Shown here in pieces: positions 6,416-8,026 of a stretch of DNA of 8,026 bases; positions within the stretch are counted from its first letter, which is position 1, and each line of letters begins with the position of its first letter. The stretch is taken from contig VGIY01000110.1 of the NCBI GenBank assembly GCA_016867695.1, forward strand, positions 1 through 8,026. Reading direction: 5' to 3'. The translations under genes and the position numbers were made by a program. The notes beneath the pieces are model-generated. The model saw nothing but the letters and a program-made list of their open reading frames with translations. It was not told where the DNA came from and searched no databases. The stretch comes from Candidatus Eiseniibacteriota bacterium. GTDB lineage: Bacteria > Eisenbacteria > RBG-16-71-46 > CAIMUX01 > WJJG01.

Positions 6416-7369
6416 GTGGCCCTGACCGCCAAGTTCGTCAAGACGCAGGAGCTGCTCTTCGAGCTGCGCGTGGCCGACGTCATGCGCCGGGACGTGATCA
6501 CCGTGCGCCCCGACCAGACGATGACCGAGCTGCGGCGCATCCTGCGCGACCACCGCATTTCGGGCACGCCCGTGGCGGCGGGCGACGAGCTGGTCGGCAT
6601 GATCACGATCGCCGACCTGATCGCCTTCCTCAACTCGGACGAGGAGGAAGCGCTGATCGGCGACAAGATGACCGCCAACCCGGACTCGCTGTTCAGCGAC
6701 CAGCTGCTCGTCCACGCCATCCAGCAGTTCGACGCCACCCGCTTCGGCCGCTTCCCGGTGCTCGACCCGCGGAGCCGCAAGCTGGTCGGCATCCTGACCA
6801 AGGGGTTGATCATCGAGGGCATGCTGCGCGCCATGGAGCAGGCGTTCCAGGAAGAGGAGATCCGCCAGTATCGCGCCAGCCACATCTTCGAGGACATGGT
6901 CGCCGAGTACAAGGAGATCTACCTGACCTACGAGCTCGTCGGGCGCGACTTCGACCGGGCCGGCAAGGCCTCGACGCAGATGAAGCGCAACCTGAAGCGC
7001 CTGGGCATCCGGCCGGACATCATCCATCGCCTGGCCGTCGCCTCCTACGAGGCGGAGATGAACACCGTCCTCTACGCCGAGAGCGGCGTCATGGAGTTCC
7101 GCATCGCGCCCGAGGAGATCGTCATGCGCCTGCGCGACCGGGGGCCGGGCATCGCCGACGTCGAGAAGGCCAAGCAGCCGGGCTACTCCGGCGCTCCGGA
7201 GTGGGTGCGCGAGATGGGCTTCGGCGCCGGCATGGGCATCCCCAACATCATCAAGTGCGCCGACAGGATCGACCTGCAGTCGACCGTCGGCGTGGGCACG
7301 ACGCTGAGCGTGCGCATCTTCACCGGAGCCGGCGCGAACCGCGCCGGAGACGAAGGAGGCGGGACATGA
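6416..7369 (+). CDS. CBS-pair protein fused to an anti-sigma-type HATPase (serine kinase-like)
   Basis: This 317-residue cytoplasmic regulator has two parts. Residues about 18-138 form two CBS motifs (VADVMRRDVITV with GMITIADLI; IGDKMTANPDS with GILTKGLI), a module that commonly binds AMP, ATP or related nucleotides. After a helical linker rich in Glu, residues about 172-302 form a GHKL ATPase of the SpoIIAB/RsbW type. Its N-box is EAEMN (E212, N216), its G1 box DRGPGI (241-246) and its G2 region GFGAGMGIPN (268-277), followed by a final GVGTTLSV strand. All nucleotide-binding motifs look intact. The HATPase part resembles the short ATP-binding proteins found beside DRTGG and PHP genes in clostridial [FeFe]-hydrogenase clusters; the N-terminal CBS pair is an addition. 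Anti-sigma kinases phosphorylate an antagonist on Ser/Thr or bind sigma factor, but no such partner is visible here. The start is GTG, and the stop overlaps the next start as ATGA. Confidence 0.9.
   Translation: MALTAKFVKTQELLFELRVADVMRRDVITVRPDQTMTELRRILRDHRISGTPVAAGDELVGMITIADLIAFLNSDEEEALIGDKMTANPDSLFSDQLLVHAIQQFDATRFGRFPVLDPRSRKLVGILTKGLIIEGMLRAMEQAFQEEEIRQYRASHIFEDMVAEYKEIYLTYELVGRDFDRAGKASTQMKRNLKRLGIRPDIIHRLAVASYEAEMNTVLYAESGVMEFRIAPEEIVMRLRDRGPGIADVEKAKQPGYSGAPEWVREMGFGAGMGIPNIIKCADRIDLQSTVGVGTTLSVRIFTGAGANRAGDEGGGT
7353..7359 (+). promoter_or_regulatory. Ribosome binding site of the second DRTGG gene
   Basis: AAGGAGG lies 6 nt before ATG 7366, within the end of the CBS-HATPase gene. 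It fixes the start of the downstream gene and the 4-nt ATGA overlap. Confidence 0.8.
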
Positions 7370-7707
7370 CCCTGCGGGAGATCGTCGAGAAGCTGGACCT
7401 GCAGGTGCACGCCGGCGCCGGGCGCATGGAGGTGACCGTCGCCCGGGGCTACATGAGCGACATGCTCAGCGACGTGATCGGCAACGCGCCCATAGGCGGC
7501 CTCTGGATCACGATGCAGAAGCACAAGAACGTCGTCGCCGTGGCGGTGATGAAGTCGCTGGCGGCCATCGTCCTCGTCCAGGGGCGGGTGCCGGAGGAGG
7601 ACACGCTGCGCGCGGCCGAGGAGGAGGAGGTCGTGATCCTGGGGACGACGATGAGCGCCTTCGCGCTGGCCGCCCGGCTCCACGACCTCGGGATCGCCGG
7701 GGACTGA
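7366..7707 (+). CDS. DRTGG-domain protein, second copy
   Basis: This 113-residue stand-alone DRTGG-domain protein is soluble, with no signal peptide. It is closer to the family pattern than the first copy: an N-terminal helix MTLREIVEKL, GYMSDMLSDVIG (28-39), the GGLWITMQKHKNVVAVAV core (residues 44-61), a strand and turn AAIVLVQGRVPEED, and a final strand VVILGTTMSAF. Its ATG overlaps the stop of the CBS-HATPase gene by the ATGA sequence, so the two are almost certainly translated together. The pairing of DRTGG with CBS domains is known, since fused CBS-DRTGG proteins exist, which suggests the separate proteins here may form one sensory unit. Which small molecule it binds cannot be told from the sequence. 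Confidence 0.9.
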   Translation: MTLREIVEKLDLQVHAGAGRMEVTVARGYMSDMLSDVIGNAPIGGLWITMQKHKNVVAVAVMKSLAAIVLVQGRVPEEDTLRAAEEEEVVILGTTMSAFALAARLHDLGIAGD

Positions 7708-7713
7708 GGACTC

Positions 7714-8026
7714 ATGCTGCGGGCGCTGGCGGCGGACCTCCACGTGCACACCTGTCTGTCGCCCTGCGCCTCGCTGGACATGGCCCCGGGCAGGATCGTC
7801 GCCCGGGCGCGGGCCTTGGGGTTGGCGATGATCGCGATCACCGACCACAACAGCGTCGAGAACGCCGGGGCGGTCGCCCGCGCCGCGCGGGGCAGCGGGC
7901 TGTGCATCCTGCCGGGCATGGAGGTGACGACGGCGGAGGAAGCCCACATCGTGGCGCTCTTCGAGGAGCTGCCCGCGGCGGAGTCGCTGCAGGAACTGGT
8001 CTACGCCCGGCTGCAGCCGGGCGAGA
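7714..8026 (+). CDS. PHP-domain metal-dependent phosphoesterase (5' end only)
   Basis: The first 104 residues are visible and the gene runs off the window end without a stop. It begins with the PHP hallmark ADLHVHTCLSPCASLDM, followed by AMIAITDHNSVENA and ILPGMEVTTAEEAHIVALF. The expected metal ligands are present: H10 and H12, D44 and H45, E70 and H78. PHP domains are phosphoesterases that use two or three metal ions; the closest named relatives are TrpH/YciV-like nucleases and histidinol phosphatase. Cys14 and Cys18 around the SPC segment are typical of the subgroup recalled next to [FeFe]-hydrogenase genes; their role is unknown. The start is 6 nt after the second DRTGG stop codon, with GGGGA 10 nt upstream. 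Substrate and downstream domains cannot be judged from this fragment. Confidence 0.88.
   Translation, partial: MLRALAADLHVHTCLSPCASLDMAPGRIVARARALGLAMIAITDHNSVENAGAVARAARGSGLCILPGMEVTTAEEAHIVALFEELPAAESLQELVYARLQPGE

Noticed and set aside
6355..7707. A long plus-strand frame running into the second DRTGG gene
   Set aside because: The upstream part is an out-of-frame reading of the CBS-HATPase gene. AAGGAGG and ATG 7366 define the real start.

Overview
The window looks like a single co-directional block of eight genes, all on the + strand, from a very GC-rich (roughly 70% by eye, not counted) and probably anaerobic bacterium. No taxon can be fixed from the sequence. The RnfB is of the long type seen in clostridia and other anaerobes, while the base composition points away from typical clostridia. 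A high-GC deltaproteobacterium or an uncultivated anaerobic phylum is plausible.

Region 1 (1-3043) is the end of an rnf operon in the order rnfE (3' end only), rnfA, rnfB. Rnf is a membrane complex that couples electron flow between ferredoxin and NAD(H) to Na+ or H+ transport. RnfE and RnfA are ordinary. RnfB is not: after its normal anchor and three Fe-S sites it continues for about 500 residues as a GltD/NfnL-like flavin oxidoreductase. In that fused part the second nucleotide-binding loop and the usual C-terminal FAD motif are degenerate.

Region 2 (3058-5988) encodes one 976-residue protein. It joins a formate dehydrogenase/NuoG-type electron-transfer chain ([2Fe-2S], a modified His-Cys cluster, two ferredoxin [4Fe-4S] sites and a MopB [4Fe-4S]) to a molybdopterin-type body. 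That body has no catalytic Cys/Sec and no C-terminal cofactor-binding domain. A NuoE-like thioredoxin-fold [2Fe-2S] domain takes the latter's place. It is probably an electron conduit rather than a formate dehydrogenase.

Region 3 (5991-8026) is regulatory or accessory: a DRTGG-domain protein, a CBS-pair plus anti-sigma-type HATPase fusion, a second DRTGG-domain protein, and the start of a PHP-domain phosphoesterase. From memory, DRTGG, HATPase and PHP genes travel together next to multimeric [FeFe]-hydrogenase genes (NuoE/NuoF/HydA-like) in anaerobes, so such genes may lie just beyond the window.

The genes are tightly packed, with gaps of 2 to 68 nt and one ATGA overlap. No rho-independent terminator was seen. 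The working hypothesis is an Rnf complex carrying extra cytoplasmic modules (a RnfB-GltD fusion and a NuoG/NuoE-like conduit), co-expressed with an adenylate- or redox-responsive regulatory set. No RNA genes, mobile elements or CRISPR arrays were seen, and no stretch over 300 nt lacks a gene.
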